Part shown: positions 1 through 9,313 of the stretch, piece after piece
Numbering within the stretch: position 1 is the first letter of the stretch
How the letters are laid out: the number at the start of each line of letters is the position of its first letter
Assembly: GCF_039521325.1 (NCBI RefSeq)
Contig: NZ_BAAACD010000011.1
Length of the DNA: 64,000 nt
From: Clostridium_X cadaveris
GTDB taxonomy: Bacteria > Bacillota > Clostridia > Clostridiales > Clostridiaceae
Reading direction: 5' to 3' (one strand)
Translations under genes and position numbers: made by a program
The notes under the pieces: model-generated
Database searches by the model: none
Told to the model about the DNA's origin: nothing
Seen by the model: the letters and a program-made list of their open reading frames with translations, nothing else

Positions 1-1173
1 GAGTATTAAAACATTGAGGGAGAAAAAACTCATTATTCCTGCTATAGCAAAGGAGGTAATTGGATTCATTGATGATGCCATAGCGTTAAAAATAGAACCT
101 ACCCTTGCCATATAATTTTCTTCTACGTTATACATAAATGATATATTTATAGATAAATTTAAAAAAGCAAAGCCTATACCAAATAAAAACATTACTATGC
201 TGAATACAGGAATGAGAATTATTAATGTTTTTAATAGTGTAAGAAAGTATAATGAAAAATAGCTTAAACCTAGTATAATTCCGCCAATGACAAATAAATT
301 TGATCTAGATAGTTTTTTGTTTATCATTGGAAATATATATGAACCAAAAGAAAGTCCAAGAGTAAGGGCAATACTGAAAATGGATAAACCTTCGGGACCA
401 AGTCCTAGGCTTTCTTTAACATATACAGTACTCATAGTATTAATTGGAACCATAAATATTCCAAGAAGACTTCCGACTAAGCATATTGTAAATATAATTT
501 TTCTTTCTTTCAAATATAAAAAGCCACTTTTGAGAGTTTCACCATATGACTTTATAGAAAAATTGAAACCTTCCTTAATACTATCTTTCAAAGATAAAAA
601 GCTTAAGATAAATGCAGAAGCTAAAAACGTTATAGCATCTATAAAGAGAGCTCCAGAAGTTCCTATAAAACTAACTATTATTCCCGCAGAGGCTAGTCCT
701 AGTAATTCTGAAATTCTAGAAGCTGAAGAACTAAGACTTTTAGCATGAGTATATTTTTCCTTTGATATTATTTTAGGAAATACAGCAATTCCTGCAGGCA
801 ACCTAAATGCTTCAAAACTTGAATTAATAAAAGTAAATATTAAGATAAGCCAAGGAGTTAAATGTCCTAAAAATAATAGAAGAGCTGTAAGAGAAACTAC
901 TATACCTCTTGCTAAATCACATATAATCATAGTTTTCTTTTTGTTTAATGTCTCAACTAAGGCTCCTGCAAAAGGCTGAAGTAATATTGAGGGAATAAAA
1001 TTCACTCCAAATATTACAGCAAGCCAAGAAGGAGAACCTGTGATTTCGTATACCATCCAGCTGAAGGCAAGAGAATCTATAGAATCCCCAAATCGGCTTA
1101 TTATATCAGCAATAAGAAGCTTCATATATTGCTTTTCATGAAAGAGATTTTTATAAGAAAAGGAATTTTTCAT
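1..1173 (-). CDS. MFS transporter (3' end cut by window start)
   Basis: The minus-strand frame is open from an ATG at 1173 to base 1 (391 codons) with no stop, so the gene continues outside the window. It opens MKNSFSYKNLFHEKQYMKLL and carries the early MFS pattern DIISRFGDSIDSLAF, where the first helix runs into a conserved Asp. Alternating hydrophobic segments follow, with a basic loop (SLVETLNKKK-like, read as GALVETLNKKKTM) after helix 2. An AGGTGG ribosome-binding site lies 1184-1189. This is a 12-helix proton-driven exporter of the drug/macrolide-efflux class (MefA/EntS-like); the substrate is unknown. Its promoter sits inside a perfect inverted repeat, so a dedicated repressor or autoregulatory circuit is likely. 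Confidence 0.82.
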   Translation of the reverse strand, partial: MKNSFSYKNLFHEKQYMKLLIADIISRFGDSIDSLAFSWMVYEITGSPSWLAVIFGVNFIPSILLQPFAGALVETLNKKKTMIICDLARGIVVSLTALLLFLGHLTPWLILIFTFINSSFEAFRLPAGIAVFPKIISKEKYTHAKSLSSSASRISELLGLASAGIIVSFIGTSGALFIDAITFLASAFILSFLSLKDSIKEGFNFSIKSYGETLKSGFLYLKERKIIFTICLVGSLLGIFMVPINTMSTVYVKESLGLGPEGLSIFSIALTLGLSFGSYIFPMINKKLSRSNLFVIGGIILGLSYFSLYFLTLLKTLIILIPVFSIVMFLFGIGFAFLNLSINISFMYNVEENYMARVGSIFNAMASSMNPITSFAIAGIMSFFSLNVLIL

Positions 1174-1196
1174 AAATATCTAACCACCTTTATCAT

Positions 1197-1239
1197 ATAT
1201 ATCTAATAAAAGTATAAATTTATATTAGATATATGTCAA
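1197..1239 (-). promoter_or_regulatory. MFS promoter overlapped by a 12-bp inverted repeat
   Basis: On the minus strand, -35 TTGACA (1234-1239), a 17-bp spacer and -10 TATACT (1211-1216) form a near-consensus promoter. Arms ATATATCTAATA (1197-1208) and TATTAGATATAT (1223-1234) are perfect inverted repeats, with the -10 between them. A repressor bound here would block RNA polymerase. Confidence 0.75.
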
Positions 1240-1338
1240 TATGAATCTTAGATTAATATCTAATTAATATATTATTTATATATTGTAATTTTATAGAACT
1301 CGTTTTAATATAATAAATTTAAAGGGGGGAATACTTTT

Positions 1339-2163
1339 ATGAAAATGATAGTAGTAATAAGAAAGAAGGTAATTAGAGATATTCTTATAGTACTAGGTGC
1401 TGTAATTGCTGCCGCTATATTAATCATGGTTGGTGGAAAAGCCATATTTACATCATCTAGTAGTGAAAAAACTTACATGGTTATAGTGATTGATGATTTT
1501 GGAGAAGGTGGTAAGGGAACAAAAGACATGCTGGAACTTGATATTCCGCTTACGGCAGCCATAATGCCATTTGGAGAAACTGCAGTGAGGGATGCAAAGA
1601 TGGCAGAGGAGAAGGGAAAAGAAATAATAATACATATGCCAATGGAACCGGAAGTTGGAAGGGCGAGTTGGCTTGGATCTACTCCTATTACTTCGGATTT
1701 ATCAGATTCTGAAGTGAAAAAGAGAACTGAAAATGCTATGAGTATTTTATCTGCTGCTAAAGGAATGAATAATCATATGGGTTCAAGAATAATGCAAAAT
1801 GAGAGGATAGTTGGAGTTGTTTTTCAATGCTTAAAAGATAAAGAAATGTTCTTTTTAGATAGCAAAACTACTCAAAATTCTGTGGCAGATAAGGTAGCTT
1901 CTGAAAAGGGATTGGAACTTTATTCAAGAGATATATTTTTAGACCATGTAAGCACTGAAGCTAACGTGGAGAAATCTATGGAGGAAGCCATAAAAGTATC
2001 AAAGAAGAAAGGCTATGCTATTGTTATAGGTCATGTTGGAGCTCAAGGTGGGGATATTACCGTTAGAGGAATAAAAAATAAGATTCCTAGATTAAAAGAA
2101 GAAAACATAGAGCTTATAACTATGTCTGAACTTAGAGAAAAGCTTAAACAAAAAAATAAGTAA
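1339..2163 (+). CDS. Divergent polysaccharide deacetylase family protein (YibQ/DUF610 type)
   Basis: A 274-residue protein with a short basic N-terminus, one membrane anchor at about residues 13-32, and an extracellular domain of the divergent polysaccharide deacetylase family (PF04748). Visible family motifs are VIDDFG near residue 53, HMPMEP near 100, GMNNHMGSR near 138 and the late IGHVG. These stand in for the Asp and His metal ligands of classical NodB deacetylases. It is predicted to act outside the membrane on cell-wall or exopolysaccharide sugars; the true substrate is not established for the family. The start has an AAGGGGGG ribosome-binding site. It is monocistronic and ends at a strong hairpin. 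Confidence 0.85.
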   Translation: MKMIVVIRKKVIRDILIVLGAVIAAAILIMVGGKAIFTSSSSEKTYMVIVIDDFGEGGKGTKDMLELDIPLTAAIMPFGETAVRDAKMAEEKGKEIIIHMPMEPEVGRASWLGSTPITSDLSDSEVKKRTENAMSILSAAKGMNNHMGSRIMQNERIVGVVFQCLKDKEMFFLDSKTTQNSVADKVASEKGLELYSRDIFLDHVSTEANVEKSMEEAIKVSKKKGYAIVIGHVGAQGGDITVRGIKNKIPRLKEENIELITMSELREKLKQKNK

Positions 2164-2170
2164 AAAAATA

Positions 2171-2200
2171 GAGGGACGTATGTCCCTCGTTATTTTTTTA
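2171..2200. terminator. Bidirectional terminator
   Basis: GAGGGAC (2171-2177), loop GTAT, GTCCCTC (2182-2188), flanked by an A-rich side and a T-run. It lies between two converging genes and overlaps the stop of the minus-strand gene. Confidence 0.85.
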
Positions 2201-2798
2201 CTGAAGTTTTCTTTGAAGATTTCTTTTTTGAATCAGGTTTCCTTACTGAATATCCAAAGGAACCTAGAGGCGAGGAATTAACCTCAAAATATTCGCCGTG
2301 GCTGTAGCAAATAAGCTTTGCTTTATCAAAATGAATCTTTCCTTTGTCATCTATAAGATTTTCATCAACTTTTACATTAGTCACTTGAAGAAGAAATAGG
2401 TCATGAGTTCCAAGTGGTGTTATAGACTTTAGTTTGCACTCTAAGGCAATAGGACTATCATCTAAGGAAGGTGTCTTTACCGTAACACCTTCATCAAGCT
2501 TTAAATTAAAGTGATTTATCTTGTCTTCAGTTCTTCCTGATCTCACACCACAATAATCTACTATCTTAACCATAGATTTTGTAGGAAGGTTTATTACACA
2601 CTCCTCACTTTCCTTTATATAATCATAAGAAAGCCTTTCAGGTCTTATGCCCACAGCTATTATAGGATCTTTTGTGCATACAGTGCTAACCCAGGCTACA
2701 GTAAATACATTTACTTTCCCATCTTTATTTTGAGATGTTATAAGCACTACAGGAGCAGGATTCAGCATTACACTGCCTTTAAAATTACGTTTACTCAT
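2190..2798 (-). CDS. Flavin reductase family protein (flavoredoxin-like)
   Basis: A 202-residue protein with the FMN-binding split-barrel pattern of the flavin reductase-like family: LNPAPVVLITSQNKDGKVNVFTVAW at the N-terminus, then GIRPERLSYDYIKESEECVINLP and the CGVRSGR segment. It should bind FMN and transfer electrons or reduce flavin in the cytoplasm. The last 15 residues are a Lys/Ser-rich tail (KKKSSKKTSVKK), which is unusual and may be disordered. Only 26 bp separate it from the carboxypeptidase gene upstream on the same strand, so they may be co-transcribed. The physiological partner cannot be read from the sequence. Confidence 0.85.
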   Translation of the reverse strand: MSKRNFKGSVMLNPAPVVLITSQNKDGKVNVFTVAWVSTVCTKDPIIAVGIRPERLSYDYIKESEECVINLPTKSMVKIVDYCGVRSGRTEDKINHFNLKLDEGVTVKTPSLDDSPIALECKLKSITPLGTHDLFLLQVTNVKVDENLIDDKGKIHFDKAKLICYSHGEYFEVNSSPLGSFGYSVRKPDSKKKSSKKTSVKK

Positions 2799-2824
2799 TA
2801 CTTTGTCATCCTTTAAATTACATA

Positions 2825-4087
2825 TTAACGATATCTTCTGTTATATCTTTTTCTTGATCTTTTTTTGAAACTTGCAATTATAAAAATAACAAGAGCTAAA
2901 ACAGCTATTATGCCAGCAACTAATAGTATATAACTTAGTATATTCGCCTTTATAAGGTCGCTAGATTTTACAGTGCTGTATAAATCATAAGTTGTTGAAC
3001 TGTTTCTTTGCTTTACAGTAACTGTTGCTACTTTATCTTTTCCATTAAGTTTCCAAGGATTGATTTCTTCTGTATTAAATACTAATTCAGTTTCTTTAGC
3101 GTTTATATCATTATCATAATATTTTATGTCATTATTTAAAACTAGAGGTACATCTATAGTTTTTTCTTTTCCAAAGAATCTAAAAGTTTTGTAAGGAACA
3201 GAAATAGTTTCTAAAGTAGAGCCGCTTTTATAGAAAGTTGTCTTTTCAGCAGCATAGCTCCAGTCTATGATTGATTTCATATCATTAAAAGCAGCTGTAT
3301 CCTGAGCGTCATAAGCAGACTTTAGTACAACTCCCACAAGTGTACGCCCATCTCTTTCATATAAAGCTAAAAGGCATCTTCCTGCTGCAGCAGTATATCC
3401 TGTTTTTCCACCTATGCAGCCATCTAGTCCAAGATTTTTATTTCTATTTTCTATTATAGCTATAGTACCAGTAGAAGTTTGAACTGAATCTTTCTTCAAA
3501 GCCATAGTTTCTCTAGTCCATGGATTGTCGTAAACAGCTTTTCCAAGAATAGATAAATCATAAGCTGTAGTATAGTGATTGTCATCGTGAAGACCATTTG
3601 GTGTTACATAATTTGTATTTTTCATTCCTAAAGCTTTAGCTTTTTCGTTCATCATATTTGCAAAGCCAGAAGCACTTCCAGCTATTGTATCAGCTATAGC
3701 ATAAGCTTCGTCATTAGCTGAGTATAGAAGAAGAGTCTTCATAGAGTTAGAAGCTGTCATAGAATCACCAACAGTTCTAGGTTTTATATTAAGGTTAAAA
3801 GAGTATTCAGGCTGTTTTTTAGCATCTTCAGAATAAGTTATTATGTCACTCTTATCTTTATTTTCAGCAAGTAAAAGTCCGGTCATAAGCTTTGTTATAC
3901 TTGCTGGATATCTCTGACTGTCAGCATCTTTTGAATATATAATTTCACCAGTCTCGATGTCCATTGTTATAGCAGATTTAGCAATTATATTAGGAGTACT
4001 AGTTTCTGCCTTGGCAACGGTGCCAAGTGGTGATAGAATAGTTAAAGCTAATGTTACGGCAATTGATGTTATAAATCGTTTCTTCAA
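2825..4087 (-). CDS. dacF: D-alanyl-D-alanine carboxypeptidase (DacF/PBP5 class)
   Basis: A 420-residue low-molecular-weight penicillin-binding protein. A signal peptide ends near Ala27. The three active-site motifs are present: Ser63-x-x-Lys66 (SITK), Ser123-Ala-Asn125 and Lys228-Thr-Gly230. A C-terminal membrane segment (about residues 383-408) is followed by a strongly basic tail. The enzyme trims the terminal D-Ala from peptidoglycan stem peptides outside the membrane. Clostridia carry several paralogues, so the exact symbol is approximate. A TM anchor rather than an amphipathic helix at the C-terminus is a visible variation on E. coli PBP5. Confidence 0.92.
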   Translation of the reverse strand: MKKRFITSIAVTLALTILSPLGTVAKAETSTPNIIAKSAITMDIETGEIIYSKDADSQRYPASITKLMTGLLLAENKDKSDIITYSEDAKKQPEYSFNLNIKPRTVGDSMTASNSMKTLLLYSANDEAYAIADTIAGSASGFANMMNEKAKALGMKNTNYVTPNGLHDDNHYTTAYDLSILGKAVYDNPWTRETMALKKDSVQTSTGTIAIIENRNKNLGLDGCIGGKTGYTAAAGRCLLALYERDGRTLVGVVLKSAYDAQDTAAFNDMKSIIDWSYAAEKTTFYKSGSTLETISVPYKTFRFFGKEKTIDVPLVLNNDIKYYDNDINAKETELVFNTEEINPWKLNGKDKVATVTVKQRNSSTTYDLYSTVKSSDLIKANILSYILLVAGIIAVLALVIFIIASFKKRSRKRYNRRYR

Positions 4088-4201
4088 AGTTCATCTCTCC
4101 ATTTAATATAAAATTTTTGTACATTTATGCTGTTAATTTAATATAAATAAGTATATCATTATTAAATAACAATAACAAGATTTTAGCACAGGAGACTGAT
4201 T

Positions 4202-4816
4202 ATGAATAAAGAAAAAATAGTGAAAATTTTCAATGGGAAAATAGGAAATAAAATAGGAAAATATAAGATTTATGGAATAATGATACTGATTTATGAAAAT
4301 CAAGGACAAAGCTATTTGATTTTAGAAAAGAGAGCATTATCCTTAAGAAGTCAGCCTGGTGATATATGCCTTCCAGGTGGAAAGCTGGAACAGGGGGAGA
4401 CACCTAAAGAAGCAGCATTAAGGGAAACTATGGAGGAACTCAATTTGAAAAGGGAAGAGATAAATTATGTTGGTGAGATGGATTATTTCATAACTCCATA
4501 TGGCTCTATTTTGTATCCATTTGTAAGTACTATAGATAATTTTCCTAGTGATCCTAGTAAAGATGAGGTTGATGAGCTTATAATGCTTCCAATAGATTTT
4601 TTAATCAGTGAAAAACCTTATGAATATAAGATGAATATAGGACCTAGAAATTATGACGACTTCCCATTTGATCTTATAAATGGAGGAAAGGACTATAAAT
4701 TTTCACAAGGAACCATGCCTCAGTATTTTTATAAGTATGAGAATTATGTCATATGGGGCTTTACTGCTAGAGTTATTAAAGAATTTGCAGACATAATAAA
4801 GGAAGAGGTATACTAA
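4202..4816 (+). CDS. Nudix hydrolase, probable CoA pyrophosphatase-like
   Basis: A 204-residue protein with a full Nudix box: LPGGKLEQGETPKEAALRET continuing into MEEL, near residues 60-82. This matches Gx5Ex7REUxEExGU. The segment just before it, RSQPGDICLPGG, resembles the NudL/YeaB group that cleaves coenzyme A and its derivatives to phosphopantetheine and 3',5'-ADP. The substrate is inferred from that resemblance only. The ATG follows AGGAGA. Its stop codon overlaps the stop of the converging EamA gene by a few bases, leaving no room for a terminator hairpin between them. Confidence 0.85.
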   Translation: MNKEKIVKIFNGKIGNKIGKYKIYGIMILIYENQGQSYLILEKRALSLRSQPGDICLPGGKLEQGETPKEAALRETMEELNLKREEINYVGEMDYFITPYGSILYPFVSTIDNFPSDPSKDEVDELIMLPIDFLISEKPYEYKMNIGPRNYDDFPFDLINGGKDYKFSQGTMPQYFYKYENYVIWGFTARVIKEFADIIKEEVY

Positions 4817-5694
4817 GTACAGCTCTTCCTTTTCTTTAAAAACTCTAATTTCGTTTCACTTACTATTATTCCTATGAATACCAATATTGATCCTATGATC
4901 ATTGAAATAGTGAAGGTTTCTTTCAAAATTAAAACAGACAATAGACTACCGAATACTGATTCGGTACATAGTATTATAGCGGTATGGCTTGAAGATGTAT
5001 GTTTTTGAGCCATTGTCTGCAAGAGAAATGCTATAAGAGTACTGAAAAGACCTAAGTAAATTAATGAGAAACCACCTCTAAATGTGATATTGATAGGGAA
5101 TGGTTCATTGAAAACAGCCAAAACAATAGAAAATACTGCTGCAACTCCGAATTGAAGTATAGTAAGTATTATAGGATCTTTCTTTTGAGCAAAGTATCCT
5201 ACTGCAACTATATGACAGGCAAAGAAAAATGCACATACAAGAGTTAAGGCATCACCAATATTTAAAGTGAAACCGCCTTGAACTGTTAAAAGAGCTATTC
5301 CTATAAGAGAAAGTATAGCAGAAGACACTGAGTATATGTCAGGTTTCTTTTTCGAAATAGCCCAATATAAAAATGGGACCATAACTACATTTGTGCCTGT
5401 TAAAAATGCTTGAGTAGATGCTTGAGTATATTGAAGACCTATAGTTTGAGTTGCAAAAGCTAAAAATAAAATACTTCCAATTATTAAACCAGCTTTAAGA
5501 TCATCTTTATTAATCTTTTTTAAATGCTTAAAAAAGATTATAGACATCAATATAAAAGATAATGAAAATCTGATTGCAAGTATATATAGAGGTTTTGCCA
5601 CCTCTAAAGCTTCCTTTGAAGCTACAAAACCAGCACCCCATACTATTGCAACTATTAGAAGGGCAATGTCTGCGTAAAGTGATTTTTTCTTCAA
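4813..5694 (-). CDS. EamA/DMT family transporter
   Basis: About ten hydrophobic helices arranged as two EamA repeats, starting LYADIALLIVAIVWGAGF and ending near SIILVFIGIIVSETK. It belongs to the drug/metabolite transporter superfamily; the substrate is unknown. I place the start at a TTG (5692-5694; product MKKKSLYADI, 293 residues) because a strong AAGGGGGAA lies 9 bases upstream. The frame is open to a further start at 5760, but that lacks a good ribosome-binding site and adds a non-family extension. It converges on and slightly overlaps the Nudix gene. Confidence 0.85.
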   Translation of the reverse strand: MKKKSLYADIALLIVAIVWGAGFVASKEALEVAKPLYILAIRFSLSFILMSIIFFKHLKKINKDDLKAGLIIGSILFLAFATQTIGLQYTQASTQAFLTGTNVVMVPFLYWAISKKKPDIYSVSSAILSLIGIALLTVQGGFTLNIGDALTLVCAFFFACHIVAVGYFAQKKDPIILTILQFGVAAVFSIVLAVFNEPFPINITFRGGFSLIYLGLFSTLIAFLLQTMAQKHTSSSHTAIILCTESVFGSLLSVLILKETFTISMIIGSILVFIGIIVSETKLEFLKKRKSCT

Positions 5695-5794
5695 GTTAAA
5701 ATTCCCCCTTAGTAAAAAATATACCTTATCTATTTTAAAGGCATTAGAATAGATTTTCAATTGTAGAATTTTAAAAATGTGATAAATAATTATA

Positions 5795-5871
5795 TTTAAA
5801 ACGTCTACAAATATAAAAGACTAAGTATTTCTTTAAAATTGCAAAAGATGCAAAAATGTAGACGTTTTAAA
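5795..5871. promoter_or_regulatory. Paired 15-bp inverted repeat upstream of hutU, cre-like arms
   Basis: TTTAAAACGTCTACA (5795-5809) is repeated exactly in inverse as TGTAGACGTTTTAAA (5857-5871) with 47 bases between. Each arm holds TGTAGACGTTTTAA, which matches 10 of the 12 specified positions of the catabolite-response consensus TGWAANCGNTNWCA. The arrangement suggests two operator copies flanking the hut promoter, possibly looped, although a CcpA role is only inferred. Confidence 0.55.
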
Positions 5872-5949
5872 GACGAGAAAAACATATAATTATTCTAATG
5901 ACTGTAAGAGTTTAAGCTTTAAATACATTAAGGGTAAGGGGGATGTTCT

Positions 5950-7980
5950 ATGATAGATAACTTTAATATTTCAGATGCAATGACCATAAAATTAGATGAT
6001 TATTTGCCAGAAATGCCTAAGTTTCAAAAAGGAATAAGAAGAGCTCCAGATAGGGGATTTCATTTGACAAAGGAACAAACTGAAATTGCTTTGAAGAATG
6101 CTTTAAGGTATATACCAGAAAAGTATCATGAAGAGATTATACCAGAGTTTCTAGAGGAGCTTACTACAAGAGGAAGAATTTATGGCTATAGATTTAGACC
6201 AGAAGGAAGAATTTATGGAAAGCCAATCGATGAATATAAAGGAAACTGTATAGAAGGAAAGGCTTTTCAGGTTATGATAGATAATAACCTAGACTTTGAA
6301 GTTGCACTATATCCATATGAACTTGTTACTTATGGAGAGACAGGAAGCGTATGTCAAAATTGGATGCAATACAGGCTTATTAAGAAGTACCTAGAGGTTA
6401 TGACTAATGATCAAACTTTAGTCCTTGAATCAGGTCATCCACTAGGATTGTTTAAATCAAAACCAGAAGCTCCAAGAGTAATAATAACAAATGCTCTTAT
6501 GATAGGAATGTTTGACAACATAAGAGATTGGGAGATAGCTGAGGAAATGGGAGTTGCAAACTATGGACAGATGACAGCTGGGGGATGGATGTATATAGGA
6601 CCTCAAGGTATAGTTCATGGAACTTTCAACACAATTTTAAATGCAGGAAGATTAAAACTTGGCATACCTAATGACGAAGATTTAAAGGGAAGACTATTTG
6701 TGACATCAGGTCTTGGCGGAATGAGCGGAGCTCAAGGAAAGGCATGTGAAATAGCCAACGGTGTAGGAATAATAGCAGAAGTAGATAAGTCTAGAATAGA
6801 TACAAGACTTGAACAAGGATGGATAAGAAAGTGGTCTTCAGATGTAAAAGAGATATTTGAAATTGCAAAGGAATATCTTGAAAAGAAGGAGCCTATGTCA
6901 ATTGCTTATCACGGAAATATAGTAGATGTTCTTCAATATGCAGTAGACAATAATATCCATATAGATTTACTTTCAGACCAAACTTCATGTCATAATGCAT
7001 ATCAAGGGGGGTATTGTCCGGAAGGCATAAGCTTTAATGAAAGAACAAGACTTTTGGCAGAAGAACCAGAAAAGTTTGTAGAGCTTGTAAATAAGACACT
7101 AAGACATCACTTTGACCTTATAAAAACTCTAACATCAAGAGGCGTTTACTTCTTTGATTATGGAAACTCATTTATGAAAGCCATATATGATGCAGGAGTT
7201 AAGGAAATTTCAAAGAATGGGGTAGACGAAAAAGACGGATTCATATGGCCATCTTATGTAGAGGACATAATGGGACCACAATTGTTTGACTATGGATATG
7301 GACCTTTCAGATGGGTTTGCTTAAGTGGAAAACATGAAGATTTAGTAAGAACAGACCATGCTGCTATGGAATGTATAGACCCGGATAGAAGATATCAAGA
7401 TAGAGATAATTACAACTGGATAAGGGACGCTGAGAAGAATTCATTAGTAGTTGGAACAGAAGCTAGAATACTTTATCAAGATGCTATAGGAAGAATAAAT
7501 ATAGCACTTAAGTTTAATGAGCTTGTCAGAAAGGGAGAAGTAGGCCCAATTATGATAGGAAGAGACCACCATGATGTATCTGGAACTGATTCTCCATTTA
7601 GAGAAACATCAAATATTAAAGATGGAAGTAATGTAATGGCAGATATGGCTGTTCAATGTTATGCTGGAAATGCAGCTAGAGGCATGAGCCTTGTTGCTCT
7701 TCATAACGGCGGAGGAGTTGGTATAGGAAAGTCAATAAACGGAGGCTTTGGATTGGTGCTTGATGGAAGCCATAGAATTGATGAAATAATCAAATCAGCT
7801 ATGTCTTGGGATGTTATGAGTGGAGTTGCTAGACGTTCTTGGGCTAGAAATGAACACTCAATTGAAACAGTAATTGAATTTAACAAAAATAACAAGGGAA
7901 CAGATCATATAACAATTCCATACGTTGCTGATAATGATGTGGTAAGAAACGCAGTAGAAAAGGTGTTTAAGAAATTTTAA
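5950..7980 (+). CDS. hutU: Urocanate hydratase (urocanase)
   Basis: A 676-residue protein that converts urocanate to 4-imidazolone-5-propionate, the second step of histidine degradation. The Rossmann-type NAD-binding region shows SGLGGMSGAQGKA near residues 253-265. Other family blocks are visible at QTSCHNAYQGGYCPEG (about 346-361), GRDHHDVSGTDSP (about 537-549) and GGGVGIGKSINGGFG (about 586-600). The length matches the long urocanase class rather than the roughly 555-residue Bacillus/Pseudomonas form. It is followed after 35 bp by hutI, forming a two-gene operon. No hutH, hutG or ftcD lies next to it. Confidence 0.95.
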   Translation: MIDNFNISDAMTIKLDDYLPEMPKFQKGIRRAPDRGFHLTKEQTEIALKNALRYIPEKYHEEIIPEFLEELTTRGRIYGYRFRPEGRIYGKPIDEYKGNCIEGKAFQVMIDNNLDFEVALYPYELVTYGETGSVCQNWMQYRLIKKYLEVMTNDQTLVLESGHPLGLFKSKPEAPRVIITNALMIGMFDNIRDWEIAEEMGVANYGQMTAGGWMYIGPQGIVHGTFNTILNAGRLKLGIPNDEDLKGRLFVTSGLGGMSGAQGKACEIANGVGIIAEVDKSRIDTRLEQGWIRKWSSDVKEIFEIAKEYLEKKEPMSIAYHGNIVDVLQYAVDNNIHIDLLSDQTSCHNAYQGGYCPEGISFNERTRLLAEEPEKFVELVNKTLRHHFDLIKTLTSRGVYFFDYGNSFMKAIYDAGVKEISKNGVDEKDGFIWPSYVEDIMGPQLFDYGYGPFRWVCLSGKHEDLVRTDHAAMECIDPDRRYQDRDNYNWIRDAEKNSLVVGTEARILYQDAIGRINIALKFNELVRKGEVGPIMIGRDHHDVSGTDSPFRETSNIKDGSNVMADMAVQCYAGNAARGMSLVALHNGGGVGIGKSINGGFGLVLDGSHRIDEIIKSAMSWDVMSGVARRSWARNEHSIETVIEFNKNNKGTDHITIPYVADNDVVRNAVEKVFKKF

Positions 7981-8015
7981 AAGAGTAATAAGTAATGAAC
8001 TCAAGGGGGAACGTA

Positions 8016-9278
8016 ATGGTAAAAGGGAATATGATAATTAAAAATGCTTCGGAAATAGTAACTTCTATTGGTAAAACAGCAAAATTTGGAGCTGAAATGC
8101 AAGAATTAAAGAGGATAGAAAATGGAGCTGTAGTAGTAGAAGAAGGAGTTATAAAAGAAGTTAATAATACTTCTGAGATACTTAAAAAATATGACGAATC
8201 AAAGTATGAAGTTATTGATGCTTGGGGAAAATCAATACTTCCAGGCTTTGTTGATTCACACACTCACTTTATATTTGGGGGGTATAGAGAAGAAGAATTT
8301 TCATGGAGGCTTCGCGGAGATAGTTACATGGACATAATGAATCGTGGTGGCGGAATAGTAAATACTGTGAGGGATACCAGAAATGCTTCTAAAGAGTGTT
8401 TGTTTGAATTAGGGAAAAAGCGACTTGATTCTATGCTTGAATTTGGGGTTACTACCGTAGAGGGAAAGAGCGGATATGGACTGGATTACAGAACTGAGCT
8501 TAAACAATTGGAGGTTATGAAAGAGCTTGATTGTGAACATGCTATCGATATAGTAAGGACATTTTTGGGCGCACATGCTGTGCCAAATGAGTATAAAGGT
8601 AGCACAGACATGTATATAGAATTCTTAATTAATGAAGTTCTTCCAGTTGTAGCAAAGAAGAATTTGGCAGAGTTTTGCGATGTATTCTGTGAAGAAGGGG
8701 TATTTTCTATAGAAGAATCAAGAAAACTATTGCTAAAAGCAAAGGAATTTGGAATGAAGCTTAAACTTCATGCTGATGAGATTGTAGAACTTGGAGGATC
8801 AGAGCTTGCATCAGAACTTAAGGCTGTATCAGCAGATCATCTTCTACATGCTTCGGATAAAGGGATAGAGGATATGGCTAAGAATAGAGTAGTAAGTACA
8901 CTGCTTCCAACAACTGCATTTTGTCTTAAAGAACCATTTGCTCGTGCTAGGTACATGATTGACAATGGCTGTGCTGTAGCATTGGCAACGGATTTTAATC
9001 CTGGAAGTGGATTTACAAATTCAATACCATTAATGTTTGCATTAGCATCAATTTATATGAATATGACTATAGAAGAAACAATAGTAGCTATGACATTGAA
9101 TGGAGCAGCTGCTGTAGGAAGAGCCGATAGTATAGGAACTATAGAGCCAGGCAAAAAAGGTGATATGGTCATATTAGATTATAATTCATATAAATTTCTT
9201 CCATATCATACAGGTGTTAATATTGTTGGGAAAGTCATAAAGAATGGGGTATTAGTTCATCAAAAACAAAATTTTTAG
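8016..9278 (+). CDS. hutI: Imidazolonepropionase
   Basis: A 420-residue metal-dependent amidohydrolase that opens 4-imidazolone-5-propionate to N-formimino-L-glutamate. Visible elements are the first metal motif DSHTHFIFGG, KLHADEI in the barrel and ATDFNPGSG, which carries the conserved Asp. The frame begins at an ATG at 7995, but AAGGGGG (8003-8009) sits 6 bases before the ATG at 8016, so the product should begin MVKGNMIIKNASEIV. It is the last gene of the hutUI operon and ends at a long hairpin. Confidence 0.95.
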   Translation: MVKGNMIIKNASEIVTSIGKTAKFGAEMQELKRIENGAVVVEEGVIKEVNNTSEILKKYDESKYEVIDAWGKSILPGFVDSHTHFIFGGYREEEFSWRLRGDSYMDIMNRGGGIVNTVRDTRNASKECLFELGKKRLDSMLEFGVTTVEGKSGYGLDYRTELKQLEVMKELDCEHAIDIVRTFLGAHAVPNEYKGSTDMYIEFLINEVLPVVAKKNLAEFCDVFCEEGVFSIEESRKLLLKAKEFGMKLKLHADEIVELGGSELASELKAVSADHLLHASDKGIEDMAKNRVVSTLLPTTAFCLKEPFARARYMIDNGCAVALATDFNPGSGFTNSIPLMFALASIYMNMTIEETIVAMTLNGAAAVGRADSIGTIEPGKKGDMVILDYNSYKFLPYHTGVNIVGKVIKNGVLVHQKQNF

Positions 9279-9313
9279 GCTTTGTTAGACCTAATTTTGA
9301 TTTATGACTTTAT

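Noticed and set aside
287..748. Plus-strand ORF of 153 codons
   Set aside because: It lies antisense to an uninterrupted MFS transporter frame on the minus strand with recognisable protein sequence; the plus frame matches nothing and lacks a ribosome-binding site.
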